This document shows, piece after piece, positions 62,444 to 64,000 of a stretch of 64,000 nucleotides of DNA (positions are counted from its first letter, which is position 1; each line of letters begins with the position of its first letter). This DNA comes from Paraphysomonas bandaiensis (lineage: Eukaryota > Chrysophyceae). The notes below the pieces were generated by a model. That model ran no database searches. It was given only the letters and a program-made list of their open reading frames with translations, and was not told where the DNA came from. The position numbers and the translations under genes are program-made. The stretch lies in contig CBFFRP010000159.1 in the NCBI GenBank assembly GCA_965644295.1, positions 1 to 64,000 of the forward strand, written 5' to 3'.

Positions 62444-64000
62444 ATGAAGCGTCGGTCATCACTTCAGGCCTATTTTAAGCAAACAAAAGAAGATAACTTT
62501 TCCAGTCAAATTCTTGGAGGTGGTGAATTTCGAAAAAAAGGAAGTCATGTTAAAAACTGGAAAATTCGATCATATTATATAAAAGATGATGCAAAATTAC
62601 TATACTTTGATCCCGAAACTAAGCAACCGAAGGGTGTAGTGGATGTATCTGAAGTGGGTATTGCGAGAGGCCCAGAAGAAAATTTAAAAAAATCAGGAAG
62701 TTCTAATTTTTCTCTTGAGAATGGATACTCTATAGTTTTATCCCTATTTATTGAGTCAAAAAAAATGGAACTTGTGTTTGATTCCTATAAAGAATTGAAA
62801 AAGTTTTGTATTTTATTGGGATATGTAGCTGTGGTTAGTAATCTAGTGGTATGGTATCATGTGGACTGTATGAGATGGTGTGTTGATTGGAGTATATGTA
62901 GGAGTTTGTACGTGAGATGGGGTGGGATGATGTCGCCCTGTCAATGGAAGGTAACTGACTGTATGAGTAGATGACATAGCATGATATGTATATGATTGTA
63001 TGTATGTCGTGATGTATTTTATGTGTATAGATCGACAGAATACGAATCGAGGGAGATCATCTATTGGAGGAAGGGAGCGTGCAGCTTCGGATTCTGTGCA
63101 TGCTGCTTGCACTGGACATAGGAATGACGATGGTACTGCTTGTAGTAGATGATATCTTTCGGGGGTGTCTTAGTAATGGATTTCATGTTTACTTGTATCA
63201 GATACAGCACCAAACCATCGCAAGGATGCTTCTGTTCTTCAAATGTACCGTGATGCTCAATCAGCATCGTCTGATAGTGGAGTGGACTCAGAGGGGGTGG
63301 AGGGCGAGGTAGACGGCTTCATCAAAAACAGGCCCTCGATTGCAGAACTCGCGGCATCTGAGCGTGCTGCGGAGATGGAACTTGGCAGTGGCGAGTCTGA
63401 TGGAAGTGATATTGATCACAAGTCTGCTATTAAGCCGGCGGTCAAAAAGCGAGAGCCTTCAGGTGCGACAGTGATTCACTCAGGATTATTTTTGAAACAA
63501 GGTTGGGTTTTATTGTTTACTAGTCACTATTTAATATGAGTTCTTCTGCACAGGCCAAATAAGGAAAAATTGGAAATATCGCTACTTTGAAATATTGTAG
63601 GGCGTATTACTGACACAATACTGGATGGATATTAACATGTTCGTACTCAGGTCTAATGGGGTTCTTGTGTATAAGGAGTCAAAAGACTCTGTGTGTAAGT
63701 AGTATCTTATGATGTTAGGGTTTGTTGCTTATATAAATACAGTTGAGAAAGGACGTATGGAGCTCAAAGTGTGTGTTGTACATCACGTCGATGTGAGAAA
63801 AATATTGATAGTTAAATTTCGTTCTAAACATTAATAACTTGTGTAGGTATATGTACCAGCGTCGGCTGCTCCGGATGGACTCATGGAGGAGGCGATATCG
63901 TCTAAAGCAGTCTCCGCAAAGGATATAATTCATCGACACGGTGTGACTCTCATTCGAGTAGGAGCTATTGAAATCAAATCTATTCATGACAAACGTGTTT
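62444..64000 (+). CDS. Multi-PH-domain protein, 5' part (at least 7 exons, runs off the window)
   Basis: My exons are 62444-62837, 63031-63132, 63202-63501, 63554-63596, 63651-63694, 63719-63768 and 63848 onward. The first PH domain spans about residues 25-131: GGGEFRKKGSHVKNWKIRSYYI, KLLYFDPETKQPKGVVDV, MELVFDSYKELKKFCILLGY with the C-terminal helix. A linker rich in Ser, Asp and Glu follows (SSDSGVDSEGVEGEVDG, GSGESDGSD). A second PH domain then starts at HSGLFLKQGQIRKNWKYRYFEI and continues NGVLVYKESKDSV, KGRMELKVYVPA. The Lys/Arg residues of the first-second strand loops could bind phosphoinositides, so a membrane-proximal signalling or trafficking role is likely. What follows is outside the window. 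The first and third splice sites are the least certain. Confidence 0.8.

Overview
This window is nuclear DNA from a eukaryote. Genes carry short GT-AG introns (mostly 40-110 bp), intergenic DNA is AT-rich, and transposons are abundant. The genes are standard eukaryotic families: APC10, ribosomal protein uL24/RPL26, sirtuin, kinesin, PHO80-type cyclin, Polycomb-type RING protein, TDP2-like phosphodiesterase. The huge Gln-Pro-Ser/Thr-Gly tetrapeptide array and the copia lineage suggest a stramenopile (ochrophyte-like protist). That placement is inference.

Layout. 1-8186: 5' part of a decayed non-LTR retrotransposon (minus strand) with OTU-like protease modules, a SET domain and an APE-type endonuclease; it runs off the left edge before any reverse transcriptase and is inserted in the 3' remnant of a Ty1/copia element (8187-9595). 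10136-13529: a 13-exon gene whose reconstructed 815-residue product joins a TDP2-like phosphodiesterase, a CxxC pair, a HAD phosphatase-like domain and a macro domain. 13560-14100: GTAT/GTAC-rich satellite. 14510-25944: one gene for a giant (about 3,708 aa) NHL-propeller, repeat-stalk, single-pass membrane protein. 26-31 kb: degraded coding remnants and a LINE-derived copy nested in a foldback element. 31010-36107: a nearly pristine copia element. 36480-45775: APC10, a possible C5orf34-like gene, PHO80-type cyclin, a transposon graveyard, sirtuin and RPL26. 45.8-49.3 kb: repeats, hairpins and a MITE-like element. 49353-59037: a duplicated Ubl/Ig-like protein, a kinesin with an acylation-type N-terminus, a third LINE copy, a sulfotransferase-like type II membrane protein and a PCGF/RAWUL protein. 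59-62.4 kb: mostly noncoding with one degraded gene. 62444-64000: 5' part of a multi-PH-domain gene leaving the window.

The host genes do not form an obvious pathway. The most unusual items are the TDP2-HAD-macro fusion (all three domains keep their recognisable catalytic or ligand motifs), the OTU/SET/APE retrotransposon with its deleted but in-frame derivatives, the giant repeat protein, and the PCGF gene with an inferred 5-nt microexon. Exon models were made by hand from splice motifs and reading frame. Every model I closed sums to a whole number of codons.
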